Assembly (NCBI GenBank): GCA_000469685.2
Contig: LS997562.1
Coordinates: 22,636,652-22,700,651 of the forward strand
Direction: 5' to 3'
Source: Haemonchus contortus
Lineage: Eukaryota > Nematoda > Chromadorea > Rhabditida > Trichostrongylidae
Length of the DNA: 64,000 nucleotides
Below, in pieces: positions 25,001 through 41,616 of this stretch (position 1 is its first letter; every line of letters begins with the position of its first letter). A model generated the notes under the pieces. It was not told where the DNA came from. It searched no databases and worked only from the letters and a program-made list of their open reading frames with translations. The translations under genes and the position numbers were made by a program.

Positions 25001-28000
25001 GGGGTGTGAGGACGATAATCTGTTCGTTCATCATGCGTGCCGTCATTAACTATACCGGTACACGGGTGGTTGTTGATATGAGTTAGGGGCGGGGACAGGG
25101 AAAGTTAGCGGGGAGCATGGCGACGGGAATAGGCATGAATATGGTATCCAGGGGATGCCCTAGAATTTGAGATGCATTAAACAATCCGGAGCTCACCCAC
25201 AGCCGTCTTGATTACTTTTATCTATACACTCGCACGCTCCTATGTGATGGTGAAGTTCTACCCAGACTCCATTGACATTGAAAGTTTCGAATGAGAGTTA
25301 TGGCGCGGACATGACCTTGTTGTTCACTACCGTAACCATTCATTTATCCTGCTTACATCAGGGTTATGAGGTCGGATTATCTGAACTTGTTGACTGACAC
25401 ACAACGGATTTCCCAACCACGGAGGAAACCGAAAGTCGGTCATATGGTTTAATGCACCATTACTTTCACTAGAAACTTTCACCGGCCATATGAAACCAGG
25501 AAAACATTGGAGCATGATGTGCTGCCCCATTTAAGGTCAAATGTTGACAGAAAAAGGTTCAGGTTATGATTGATCTGAGGGTTTGGAAAGAGTCTAGTGT
25601 CCGCCCGAATTTGATACATTCGGACGATGGAAAGGTTATGAACCAGTTGAAGACACAGTTCAGGATAACCCTGGGTTAGCTAGTTATGAACGAGTAATGG
25701 AAATAATATTTCAGAAGTGCAAAAGCGGCGATGTGAACGCGAAAGTCGGTGTATTCAGAAAACGTGAGGCTTCAAAAAAATTAAAATTAAGGATTAGACG
25801 AGAATACTACAAAAAAGCTGCGTGGAAGGTGTATGCGCGCGCCATCGCATGCAGGTGGTACAATACGCTGCCTGCGTGCAAGTTTGGTTCCCGGTGCGCA
25901 TGGCGCCGACAGCTTTTGCAACGCTTCACAACTCGTCAGTCTTATCTGAGTACGTCGGCTGAGCCGGTTTTGTTAACCCTATCTTGACTGTTGGTTTTTC
26001 AACCCGACAGCGTCCTTTGGGCTATCCTTGGGGTCACAGGCTCATCTTGTAAAAAAATCTGAGGAACCATCTCTAAAGCAAACATCAAATCAGTGTATAG
26101 CAGTCCTGACAATAGTCATGTGAGTGCCCATCAGTGGAACTTTGACGAAGTTGACTTAATCAAGCGGGATTTATCAGCTCTATCCAGGAATATTCGACCT
26201 AAGACACTCTATGCAAGTAGTTTCTTGCCTTCAAATGGCAGCATCTCGATACTGTGTAGCTTTCGAAATCTTGTCTATTCCCCACTTTTGAGGAATTCTC
26301 TTGTGACGCATTTGCGCCTACACCCTTGATTTCATTTTGCAGTCAAAGATCTATCATGCTAAATGAAGTTTGGAGACCGGTCGACCTATGCCTTGAATAG
26401 CAGTGCAGCTAGAGCTCAGATTGGTGCCGCTTGGTCTCCAGGAATGGCACTTCCGTTAGTTGCTGCATCCATGACTCATTGAATGTGTAATGGAAAGTCG
26501 AAAAATGAGAACTGTTGTGATCAACAAGGATTTTTCAAGTAGCTGCTGAATGGTTGTGTTGCACATACATGGAACCTAACTTATAACTAATCCGAAAATC
26601 GTATATCTTTTTTTTAAGAATTAATCGTTCACGTTCAGAAAAAGCTACGCTAGCCGTCGAAATCGATGTTGATCTCGTGACCTCTTCAATCCAATATCGA
26701 TCTTCTCTTGAGATCTGAAAGACTAATTGTAAATCACAACCAGCTATTGCCCCTTCATTTTGATCTGATTATTGTTTCAATGAAGAATCGCCGGGTTTTC
26801 ACTAATCCCCTCGTCCAGAATACAAGCAACGTCTTATTCATCCTTCACCCTCATCCTTATGCTTACTCAGACTCCGCTCACGCTCACATTATTTTCAGGC
26901 CAGTGTTTCGAATGCTCGTTAATTGTCTGGGTGGACATAGAGTTAATATTGTTAGTATTGCATTCGTTGAAGCTTCAACCACTCTCTTTCACTCTTTCAC
27001 ATTCATAGATACCTCTCACCTGATCTTATCGAGGAATTAACGAATAAAAAACAGCACTACGCTTCCAACATTACTTCATAGATATTCGGAACTCTAAACT
27101 CTAAATTCAGAATGTGGATTCTGCAGGGCATTTAACATATAATATATATATTTAACATATAACACATACAGAAAATCCTTCACGGAACAACTTCCAATCC
27201 GAATCAAACTTCAAAAGCACTTACCTACTGGGGTAGGTAGCCTCACTCTGCGCTTTGAAGTCTCAAAATAATAATAATGATGATGCTATCGAAATCTTGA
27301 TTGAAGGCACAATTCACGGAAAAATGGTTTCTGTGACATACCTATAGGATCAAGCATTGTCCCCCCCCCTCATGTACCTTAGGTGACAAACTCAGGTGGA
27401 AAACTACCTAGATGGCGTGCTATTAGGGCTAAGAATTGTAGCGGCTGTGTTTTACAGTCAAAGTGGCCGGATTTTGAAATTTCAAGAAGGCTGTTCGCCC
27501 TAGAACACCTTGTTGAAAATGTATACATCTGATTTTCATGGCGTTAGTTTATTATCCTTACCTATTCTATTATTCTACTGCTACTACTTATGACTAACAG
27601 TTTTTAAGTGACTACTCTACACATTCTACGGATGACTCAAATGGTTTGCTCCGATTATTATGATATTTATGCATGTCACTAATGTTTGTGTGTGAGATAT
27701 TATCTCTAGGAGTTACACTTCAAAAATTCCCCCATACATGGCTAGCAACACGCTAGAACGTTCTTTTCAGATACGTTGTGCTCCATCGATCCAGATTCTG
27801 ATTTTCCGATTCTCCTGTAGATTTTTATTTCTTAATTGGATAAACACCAGCCCTCTTCATCTTATTTCTTGGAGTAGAGTTTGCTATCAGCTTCTGACTC
27901 CGAAGTTGTTCTTAGATCTGCCTTCGATCCGCGTATTCCTACTGCACTATAATCTTGATGGCTTTTTCAAGGGGAAAATTGTAAGCCGCAGCGATCAGCT

Positions 28001-31000
28001 GATCATTTGTGAGATCAACCATCGGGACATTACAGGGCAGAGTGGCAAGGTGGAAGAACTTTACCAGGAAGTCGACCGAGGCTACACCTTACGGCATTGC
28101 CAGTCTATGGGCCGATACCTTATTGTACTGTAATAATGTCGTATGTCTTTCGATTTCCTTGAAAACTTTTAGTTCGAACCTATAAACATTTGCCTTTCTT
28201 CTTATCGTTATTCAGTTAAATGGGACATAACTTGCTTTAAATTTTCTTCTTCCCACAGAAGCTAGGAATAAAACACATTTCTCTGTGCGCGCGAGCTTAC
28301 TAAACCAGTGCAGCTATCGCGGAGCGCGAGTCCGAGATTGGTCATGCGGAGGCTATGTGACTGTGCGAACTTCCAGCGAGCCTATGTAACAGTTAAGAAA
28401 AGAGACTTTGACCCCTGGGGGGTTGCCGCCTATTACGATATTTTTAGAACTTCAGGGGGCCACCTTGGACTTTGTACCCTGCGTGGTATAAGAGGCCCTG
28501 CACGTGGGGCCGAGTCCTTTTTTTTGCTCTTTGCAATTTATTGACCGTCTTGTGTTCCGTTGTTTCTAATGATTATTATTCTGCAACAATTCGGATGGCG
28601 AACACCTTGATGCGGCGTCGACAGAATATATAATTAAAAGTCTTATGTTATTTATCTATTATCCGCGCGGCCCATTTTATATTACATCGGCCGGGAAGAC
28701 TTGTGAGATTCTCGTCGCGACAAGCACAGCACACGCGACCTCACAAGGTGCATGGGACACCATTCCGGCATATGCGATTGGTCGCATGAAGCTGAAGAAA
28801 TCAAAGACGAAATCCAAGAGGCACCGCGAGAACCACGAAAAGCAAAAAAGAAGGTCTCAGCCATACGCAGACGGCTCGGCATCAAGGAAGACCTATAAAG
28901 AGAGAGCCCAAAGCTTCTTACAATCATTCAAAGACCTTCAAAGACCCTCTACTCTATTAACCCAGTAAAAATGGTATTCATTTATGGAAGCAATGTCGAC
29001 CATCGGAATGGTTCACTGAGCAGTCTTCTGCTCAGGGAAAGGGTGTAAAATTGTTCTTCCCCAAAGAAACATTTGAGGAACTCCTACATTAACAGAAAAA
29101 CTTTCATACAACACATTCCGCACTGAATTGAAATCTCCTTCACAGAGCACTTCTCCGCCCTCTGTGATGAGTACCTGCATCACTTCGCCAGTCAGGTATT
29201 GGAGATACTCTGAAAATTGACTCGAACAGACAAGAAACTCGTGGCACACCTTGACGTCCCCAAGCTCTCCATAAGAAGTGAAACTCTTCGAAAAACCACA
29301 ATCCGCTTCGAGGAATGATAATATGTGATAAGAAAAGTAACCAAATTGGATTACTCCGGCTGCGAAGAATTGCCGTCGAAAACAGACATTGAAAACCAAA
29401 CTTTTTTCACATCAGCCACTGTGACACATCGCCAAAACCTATACATCGGATACTCACGACAGAAAGGAAACACTCAGTGCGGCCTCGCCTATCGAATAAA
29501 GGGCAATCTCCTACTTCTTGAATGGGGACCAGGTTGTTTATTCCTGTACTCCAGTGAGATCTCTTCTGATCGGTTCAAGATGGTTCCGTGAATGACGTTT
29601 TTGGACTGTAGCTCCAAAGGATATGATCTGATGTGCTTGTTTTTGATCATGAATTTCTTCTTTCGTTTTTATTTGACTGTATTGTCACCGGCTGTTTCAT
29701 TTTTTCGTACTTCTTTTGTCATATACCAGTTGTGCCTGACTCACTCATGTAAACTATTGAGATAATGAATTAAAATTGAAAACTACCTTTCCTGCTCGTC
29801 CGTTCAGAAAGCGTCGAATGATTTGGTTATGGGTAAATAGGTCAAACTTACCTTAATTTCGCTTCCTATATATAGTGGCTGTGTTGTTACGTTTTTTAAA
29901 ATTGACTTTCAAAACTGAGAATCCGTATTTCTATAGTTGTAGACTTCCACTTCGATCTGCTCAGGGGATATAAACGATGGAAACCAGTCGAAAATACGTA
30001 GTTAACAAGGAAACAGGCCCACCTTATCCTCACACGAAACTGCTGCGTAAGTCTGAAGTCTGAGTCTGAATGATTTTCATCCGAAGGTACCGAACAACAA
30101 AGCACATTCACGAATTTATCGAAACTAGAGCAAATCCATGAGAAGACACCAAGAATAGCGAATCTGCAAAAACTGTCAAGGCGCTCATCGTAAAGAATGA
30201 ATAGCGATCAAATGGGAGAATCTTCATCATGGAGAAAGCATCAGTCCTGCTACATACTAAAAGGCAGTTGATACCTTCAGCCCGATGAAAGAAGTCTAGA
30301 AGAAAATATACCACCGACACGTCCTTTTCTGTCAAAGGATTGAAGGATGCATAAGAATTACCGTCACAGAGAAGACCTATTTCAATTTTTGCTTATGAAA
30401 TATAAAGATTAATGCTGACAACTAAACATATAGGGATTGAAGTTCGGTTAGAATAGTAGTTGCTTGCAAGCGGAAATTACCATAGCGTTGCTACTTGTAC
30501 TGTACTGGGACAATGTTCAGGCCTTCAATTGATCGGATCAAGGGCCTCATCACAGATGGCCTGCAAGACTTTCGTGTGCTAGAAAGTCTAAGTTATCACC
30601 AAGAGGCTATTCATTCCATGTAAGTTCATTGGGAAGTAGTAATACTTTGATAAACGTTGTTCCTACACGTGCATGACTGGGAATCGGATTTCGTTATTAT
30701 AAACGAACCACCCAAGACAGAAGGTCCTAAGAGGGTGTATGAGTAACGCAGGGGAGAATTGAGGAAGAGAAGCAGTAGAACACGGATGCTGAAGTGAATA
30801 TGATATGGAAGCCTCGTGAGGTTACGGCACATTGTTTGACAGAAATACAGGGCATCTAGATCCCAAGGAATCTTAGACTTAAATGATTTGCCAATGGCTC
30901 AGGATCCTTGCCATAATCTTTGTGTAGCGAATCGTTCAGAAAACTGGAATCAGGAAAATCGAACCGGTTCACACAAAAGTATTGTCCCATACTTTGACGG

Positions 31001-31179
31001 GTCCTTCTGCCTACGTCATTAAATATCATCAAGATTCGAACTGTCGAATGCATTATGTATGCATGCCAAAGCGATATTAATAACAATTTGCTCTGAATCG
31101 ATTTCTTACATTTTTCCACCACTCCTTTTAGCTTCTCACTCTCTAAAAATAGAGGGGGCCTAGAATTGTTGTTACTAAA
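22034..31179. other. Gene-poor interval with repeats
   Basis: A repeat head (TTTGTGTGTCTGTTTG) lies at 22138-22180. At 23895-23962 (minus strand) there is a tRNA-like segment with a perfect B box (GGTTCGAGCCC) but no complete cloverleaf. Several ORFs of 80-130 codons (27738-28133 plus, 28308-28968 plus, 29013-29399 minus, 29896-30335 minus) show no domain I recognise and lack convincing splice partners. The missing 5' exons of the six-module CCP gene could be in this interval, but I could not find them. Confidence 0.4.
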
Positions 31180-31618
31180 TCTTGACCGAGTCTGCCGTCA
31201 AACCGTCCCTAGGACTCTCCGAAGGTTTCATGAGGTTTGGACGACTGCCGACTGTCCGCGATCAGGAGCGCAATGACTTACGCGAAGCGAAGAGCCGTCA
31301 AAAAGCACATGCTCTCTTCGCAGCATGTGAAAAATGGTCAAGAGTTCAATGTCAAGTAACAACCCACTGGAATGTTGTTACACGATCACCTTCATCTCTA
31401 TCCTTGGAAGACCAGAAGATGCCATAGCCTCACAGCGAAGAATGAGGAGGTTCGTTCAGCAATATGCCGGGCCATACTTGCGCGGACCGCTGCAGGGATA
31501 CAGCTGGTGCTGGTTTTCCAAAAAAAAGCTGCTCAACGTGAAGGCAGCGGCCAATGCCCAAAACATACGGGTGCACGCCGCATCCCCTCAGCAAACTATA
31601 GGAAACCACATAGAGTAA
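31180..31618 (+). pseudogene. Degraded Tc1/mariner-superfamily (maT-like) transposase
   Basis: Reading across three frames gives, in order, a GRLPTVR linker (GRPRTVR-like), an RSM-stop-KMVK helix, DHLHLYPWKTRRCHSLT, an NEEVR segment, and FSKKKLLNVKAAANAQN, which corresponds to the FSDEKxFxVE block around the second catalytic Asp. The Asp is replaced by Lys in the present sequence. There are stops and at least three frameshifts, and the C-terminal catalytic part was not found. It is inactive. Confidence 0.6.
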
Positions 31619-32511
31619 CCATTCTCAGTTTTTAATTCGCACCCGTCGTATTAAACTATGTGCCAAGTCTGATTGCTTCTGGTTAAGTATTGAGGGAGAT
31701 AATTGGTTTTTTTTTTTCATTTAACAATATTTTTGGGACTTCCAGTACACTCATCCACGTTTTCCATAAATCTAGGCGAAGGTCACGAACGAACGATCTC
31801 CAATTTTTCATGACCGTAGTTTCGAGATAGCCTTGATCAGTTATCTGAAGAATACTGGGAAATATCGTATTTCTCTTTGCCTTTTTTCTAAACCTTTAAC
31901 CTTGTGGAGATAGTGTAAAAAGACGATAGGTGGACCTTTAAAACAGAGGTATCTCTCCCCAAATAGATCTCGTCTGAGTGATTTTTGTGAGCTGCCTACG
32001 GTATTGTTTTCGACGCGTGTGGCTCACAAATTGCGCACTGCCTGTATAGGTGAGAGGTCCATGCCTAGGTGATGGTGCCTGTTTATGAAGATGGGTCACG
32101 AGCTCGGTATTGTAATTGTCCGGGTTGGCGGATATTGCGGCACATTGGCACACTATCACACGGTCTGTATGTGGTTCAATCCAAAATCGATACTTGCCCT
32201 AGGCTAGCCTCTCATCCTCACCTGATCGGTTAATTGGTACAAGACTCATCTGAGAAGATAAAAGCAGCGAGCTGTACATCGGCGGCAACTACACATCGTC
32301 GTTGTACTGGCCAAATACACATTCAAAACGTCACTGCGAACTCGAAGGGAAGTCGAGTGCGGGACGCATCCCGAAAACGAAATCGACTAATACCAAATGA
32401 AGTTGTCCTCAAGTTTATTCAACTGTTTCGGAAATATACAATAAGTGAGGTAGAACTCATCAACAAACAAAATCACTGTACATTACGGTATTATTACTAG
32501 GTAAAAACTTC

Positions 32512-34447
32512 TCAGGCCTTAATACATGTCCCTATAATGCCGAAGAGCCCATTATTGCAAGAGGTCGTCGATTGACCGCTCACGACGTATCCAGGATCGC
32601 AAGTCAAGGTTACTGTAGTTCCACGAGGGTAAGGTGGTCTGGCGCTGTAGACAACATTACCGTTCAATGGTGGAATGACCCCGAAAGGGCAAGGTAGATC
32701 GGTCGAAAGGCCCGACAAGCCGCCGGCCAAGTTTGTGGAGCCCTCGCCATAGCTCGTCGGTAAACCCACTGCAAAAAAATGTTGCAATAAAAGATCTTTG
32801 AGCGCGAACAAATGACATACGGTAGTTGCTGTTCGAGCATGTTCCCATTGCGGATGGTTGCCATTGGCCATTCTGGCATATAGCTGTGGACGCTCCTGGA
32901 AAGAAGCATTTGAGGAATTCGTTGGGACCACACCTAGCAGTCAAGGCTCAGCCAGCAACAAAGTAAAAAAAGGCAAAAAGACAAGCAAGTTCTACTAAAT
33001 TGCGAATTTGTAAGGTAGGGAAATGGTCGCTGATTTCCTAGCTTTAGCCGATTTCTTGGATATGCTTAACTCAACTCCATACGGAAGGGATCTGATCTCG
33101 GACCAGGCTTGAGATAGTTCCATCACTTCACACTTACCCAGCTCTGTCTTACTTTATTTCATTACCATACCTGAGACTAAAGAGTTGTCGTTGCATCTCA
33201 TCATAGCTGTGCTCCCATGATCCTGCAATGGGACAATCCCAGTACTTGTAGCACCACTGCTGTAGGTAATCGTTGAACCCAATGGTGCCAACATCGGAGG
33301 ACATTGTGCAGTGCCAACTAAATCATATGTATCAATAGGTATAGAAATTGGAACGAAAAGCAGTTAAACACCCTTACGCCCAGTTCCTAGTCCTAATCCA
33401 GTTGATGGGAGAATTGGTGAAACTCCTAATCCAGTTGATGGAAGAATCGGTGACATTCCTGTTCCCAGTCCACTTGTCATAGGCATCGTCAAAGCTCCAA
33501 TTCCTGCTGTCGTAGTACAGATACCGAACGCTGGCGGATTCCATGCGCCATTAGTACATGTGAGAGACGAAGCACCTACAAAATAGAACCTGTGATGATG
33601 ATTCCGAGATATTACAGGGTAGAAGTCTCTACAGACTACCGAATCGAACCGACCACATACTTAGAGAGCGATTTTTAACGAAAATGGACTGCAAGGAACA
33701 GAAACAAACTCGCTTGCATGTAGCGATAGGAACGATCATTCCTCCTCGCAATCCTCCCTAGCTACCACGAATATTGTACCTTTTTTCGATCTTACCCAAG
33801 CACAAACGGTCAAGACTTAGTAGCATCCCCGATTACGACCAAGCGTACAGCTGACACTGTCCACCTACAGATACAAAGGCGAAAGGAACCAGTACATAGT
33901 AGCCATTGAAAGGATCAGAATGGGCAGGAAAGAAGAAGAAAGAGGAGTGCCCATAGCAAGTTTCCCTTCTACAACCTTTCACGTCGACTATTTAATTTTG
34001 TCCTGATGACGCTGGTCCCATTCCATAAAACTGAAGGGGATAAAGACTGATTTTGGATCCCTGATAACCAGGAAGTAAGGCCTACTCTTTCAATCTCGTG
34101 ACGAATTAGCTTAATTTTTCTGTAAAGCATTCAATTTAGAAAAATAAGATTCTCATAAGCTCAGGTCGCTTCAGAAATTCTATTTATTATTAAAAATCCA
34201 TATTTCCTCACCACTCATGATTTGTCCAAGCGGACATGTTCCAATGGCAACGGATCCTTCTCTAGCTGTTCCAGTGAACGAAGTTGTTCCTCCAAGAGGT
34301 GGAAGTGGTGTAGGGCAATCCAGTGCTGAAAAGAGGAGAATATTCATTCCTTAATAAAAAAATATAGCTTATACAAAGAACGCTGCACTCAATCTCACCA
34401 TAGACTATTGTAGAAAGAGCTGTTATCGCTAGTAAACGTTGAATCAT
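32512..34447 (-). CDS. Secreted three-CCP (sushi) protein, 279 residues
   Basis: Six exons (34399-34447, 34212-34325, 33378-33575, 33171-33317, 32821-32895, 32512-32768) join in frame. All internal junctions but none of the ends are phase 1, and the gene ends GTCIKA-stop. Residues 1-17 (MIQRLLAITALSTIVYG) form a signal peptide, so the product enters the secretory pathway. Module 1 runs from LDCPTPLPPLGG to NPPAFGIC, module 2 from AQCPPMLAPLG to QPSAMGTC, module 3 from DLPCPFGVIPPLNG to IIGTC. Each has four Cys; modules 1 and 2 keep the Trp before Cys 4, and module 3 has Leu-Phe there. Between modules 1 and 2 is a Leu/Gly/Pro-rich linker with SPILPSTGLG present twice. The arrangement matches the CCP arrays at 2-17 kb on the same strand, so it is likely a paralogue produced by local duplication. 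The binding partner and role are unknown; in parasites such proteins are candidates for surface or excreted products (inference). Confidence 0.85.
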
Positions 34448-37400
34448 AGCTTCTGAAAATAACCCAATCATTCTTAGACCTGAAAGCGATACATCTAAAC
34501 AGACAAAGCAAAGGGAAAGCGGATAGGAACGTGATTTATGATTTATTCTGAGCGATCACCACGATCGGGAACTGTTTTTATAGGCAATTTGTGGGGGCTC
34601 CTTTATATTGCATAACAACGGCTACTGTAATCCCTGATCGAGAAAGGATTTTCGGTGGGACATTACGAAACAAATAATACCGCAGGTCCCATTTAGGTCT
34701 GAGCTTTGGGGTATAATCTTTAATGTCCGATTTGTTTCACATTTCACAATACTATATGTGGAATGACTAAACCTCAAAAACTAGTTATGAGTTCTTCTGG
34801 TCCTCAGAGTACGACGGACGAACGGACAGACACGTCATGCGTTTGTACCTCGGACATCAAAAAGGTCATAGAATGCGATGGAATCAACAGGAAAAGATTT
34901 CGGGTGTGGTGCACTAGAAACTGGACTGTCGCGTCGCGGCGAGAGAGACGTCGCGCGCGAAAGAATGTAGCAGAATGCAACAGCAAGTAGAAAACACAGG
35001 AACAAAAGAACTAATAAATGTAATAATAGTATATCAATTGAGCTGCATGAAGAACTGTTATAGGGGGGCAAATGGTCTGCGACAGCCGCGAGCGGCGGAT
35101 CGATTACACAAAACCGTTCCTACTGCCCGTCTCATAAGGAATTCATCATATCCTTTAAGCAAAATGTACCATAAAATGCGAAAAGTCCGCCTTCCGCAAA
35201 ACTTCAACCATCGCCTTGCACACATGAAGTTTTACAGTTGTGATTGTTCTGGGCCACCTCTGAAGAAGCGGGTCCGCCCGTGTCATTGTGCTCACACATG
35301 TTAAGGGAAGTTATTATTTACTTATTTATTTTGCACGCAAAGTGCGCCATTAGCAACATAATAGGGACCAATGAAGAGCTAGACAACGCAGAAAATTCAG
35401 AAAATTCCATCGCCGTACGTGATCACAACCTTACAAACTGCATGGAACCCATGCGTTTGGGGTGCTTTATACCAGATGTCATATTTGCATATAAATAACA
35501 ATGAAGTGAAAGGAATAAAAAAAAAGTATGTTTTCGTTGATGTCATCTGTGGTGGGTGGAAAAAGTACTCAGCTATTCACTCGCAAATCTGACCACTGCA
35601 GGTAGTAGAACGCAGTCGGCAATCGCAGAAGCGATTGAGAGCGGAGAGACGGTGACTTATTAACCCCACTGACCACTGCAGTTAGTTGTAGAAAAAGAGA
35701 CGGCAATCACCTGAAATAACCTTCATAACGTTGATCTTAAAACCCATACATAAATTTGGGAAGCAGATGTAAGATCAGCTCCCTAAAACACGTTCAACAG
35801 TACAGGACCTTTTTTAGACGACCACTTCCGCTTAGGAACATTTCCTGGTCAAACTGTGACATTTCACCAACTGACTTCGAGAGATCAAGTTATTCTGCCT
35901 CAGTGGGGATCGCTCATGAATCCCTCAGAGTTTTCAGCTTATTTTAAAGTTCAGAAGTCTCAACTAGCAAATTTTCCATGCGGTGCGCTTTTTTCGAAAG
36001 TTCCTACTACTTGGCCAAAGGATAAGTAATCCATTTCTAAAATCCTTTTCTGAAAGGATAAGTAATTCATTTCTGAAATCCAATTCTGACTCTTTTGTAC
36101 CAGAGAGTTGAGCTGTGACTGGTGCTCGACTAGTTGAAGTTCAACGATCACCAACATAACATCATCTGACCGGAGATCACCTCATTATGATATGTCGTGC
36201 TGTTCAGCCTCGGCCAACAAACCTGTTGATATTGTTCCAGAGTCATTGCAGCATTGATCATAGCGATTAATAGGGTCTTTGATATGTTTGGCTGACCTGA
36301 CGATTGAGTCAATGTCACAGATCAGTCATCAACCTTGTAAATTGTATTATAGTTGTAACAGAGTAAAATTTTTAATAACGTAAATGAAGTAAGTGATTTG
36401 AACACTGAAGTCATCAAAAAGCATCTTTTGACTTTTTTTCAATCCCGTTTTGTGATACGCACCGCAGCCCCGGGAACTTCCTTTCGGGATTGTATTGAAG
36501 TTTTGAATGCGCATGCGACCTATACATGACCTGCGATGATAAACCAATGCTCAAGTCACCCCCCCCCTGTTCTTATCGCAGACAAGTCCAGTACCAACTA
36601 AGCGGTCCGAGGAAATGTAGGGCTCGTTTGGCATGAGTGAGTATCGGTCCGAACTCGATCCTCGGCCCATGCGTGTGCAGTAGTGCGCCACTTGTCACTG
36701 GACCACTGCGCCCTGAAGTAATCCCAGTGGTCAAGTAAAGGTTGACTCGAAGAAAGCAATCAACACTACTTTCAGTGTAGGTTTAGATCAGGTTGTCTAG
36801 GTTTTCACATTTTTCTGATAGTAGTGAATCAAAAATCAGTTGAAGATAAGTAGACAGGAAAACCTCAATATTCTCTTTCTCCATTGCTTGTGGGTAAGTC
36901 GTTCTCAGGAGCCTATCATGAATTATGTTGTTGAATTGTGAATTGAATCATGAATTATTGCTGATCTTAATTTCAAGGGAACCATACCTCGTTTACAGTC
37001 CACTAACTACAGTAAGCCATAGCCGTTATTTCAACATATGACCATAGATCACAAAAACAGACAGACAGATGATCACGTGAACGACCAAAGGAGATTATAA
37101 CTTTCTACCCGATTTAGGCTGTTATTAACGAACACCAGCAAGGGGATACGTTGAGGTGCTCCAGTGTTTACTATTTCAGCCCTTAGACCAACTCGCAAGC
37201 AACCGGTATAGGTTCCATGTTTTTCGAGAGACTTTCAAGAAAAACAGCATGGCAACATTACATTTGAAATCCAAACACGCTCTGTATAAGTAGGGTCACT
37301 CAAAAAGAAGTGGGCATGGCCTGCAAGGCCTCTTTGCGACATACTATGCACGACGATGCCCGCTGATGCTCATGCCGTATCCATGACGTCGACGGCGCTT

Positions 37401-37986
37401 CCTCACACCCTAGGCAGAAGTACTCAGAAACCACTTCATGAGACTTTCATTCAATAATGTTGTAATGCCTCTAAGAAGAAACGAATCCATCTCCTGAGAT
37501 TGCTGGAGTGACATCACTGTGTCCTCAATTTCAGTGAAAGGCTAAGGGTAGGATAGGCACCAGGCGATGTCATTACATCTTTTCCTCAAAGTTACTTCTG
37601 ATCGACTGGACACAGAATCGCCCAGAAGGCAATGGCCATTTTCGTATACCCGTAGCACCATACCTCGTCCTCATCTAAATCACCCAAAAGACGTGTTCGG
37701 CACCCTCAAATAACCGCAGAGTTCTCCCTTCTCGAGAATTAGAAAGCGGTTTGGATTTTGCACTATATCAGCTCCCATGCACTCTTAGTTCCATGAAAGT
37801 TTAAACGAAGAACAATGTAAAATTGTAGATTTATTTCCGAATAATTTAAGCATAAGGGATATAAACATGCTCAATTAAACCCTTACTTCTCAGCTCACCT
37901 TGTGATCAAGGAAATACCGCGAAAAAGGGGCATTACACGAGACCAGTCTAAATTCAGGATGAAATCACCAGTCAGATTAAAATTCA
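34448..37986. other. Intergenic region between the CCP locus and rpn-8
   Basis: This includes the presumed promoter of the three-CCP gene just above 34447 (no clear TATA element) and a SINE-like copy at 36440-36716. At 35590-35720 a short motif (CTGACCACTGCAG...CGGCAATC) occurs twice. The remaining ORFs are short and unrecognised. Confidence 0.45.
36440..36716 (-). repeat. tRNA-derived SINE-like copy
   Basis: The body resembles that of the 17.2 and 18.2 kb copies (CATGACCTGCGATGATAAACC, then GACAAGTCCAGTACCAACTAAG). The tRNA-like head is at the right end (plus strand GTGCGCCACTTGTCACTGGA). A run of C interrupts the body. Confidence 0.5.

Positions 37987-41616
<3,630 letters not shown>

Noticed and set aside
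27738..28133. 131-codon plus-strand ORF
   Set aside because: No conserved motif, no start context or neighbours that suggest a gene.
28308..28968. Pair of plus-strand ORFs with a basic Lys/Arg-rich end
   Set aside because: No recognisable domain, no consistent splice partner; the composition could be a retroelement fragment but nothing supports it.
29013..30335. Series of minus-strand ORFs resembling a short multi-exon gene
   Set aside because: Frames do not connect through convincing introns and no family was recognised.
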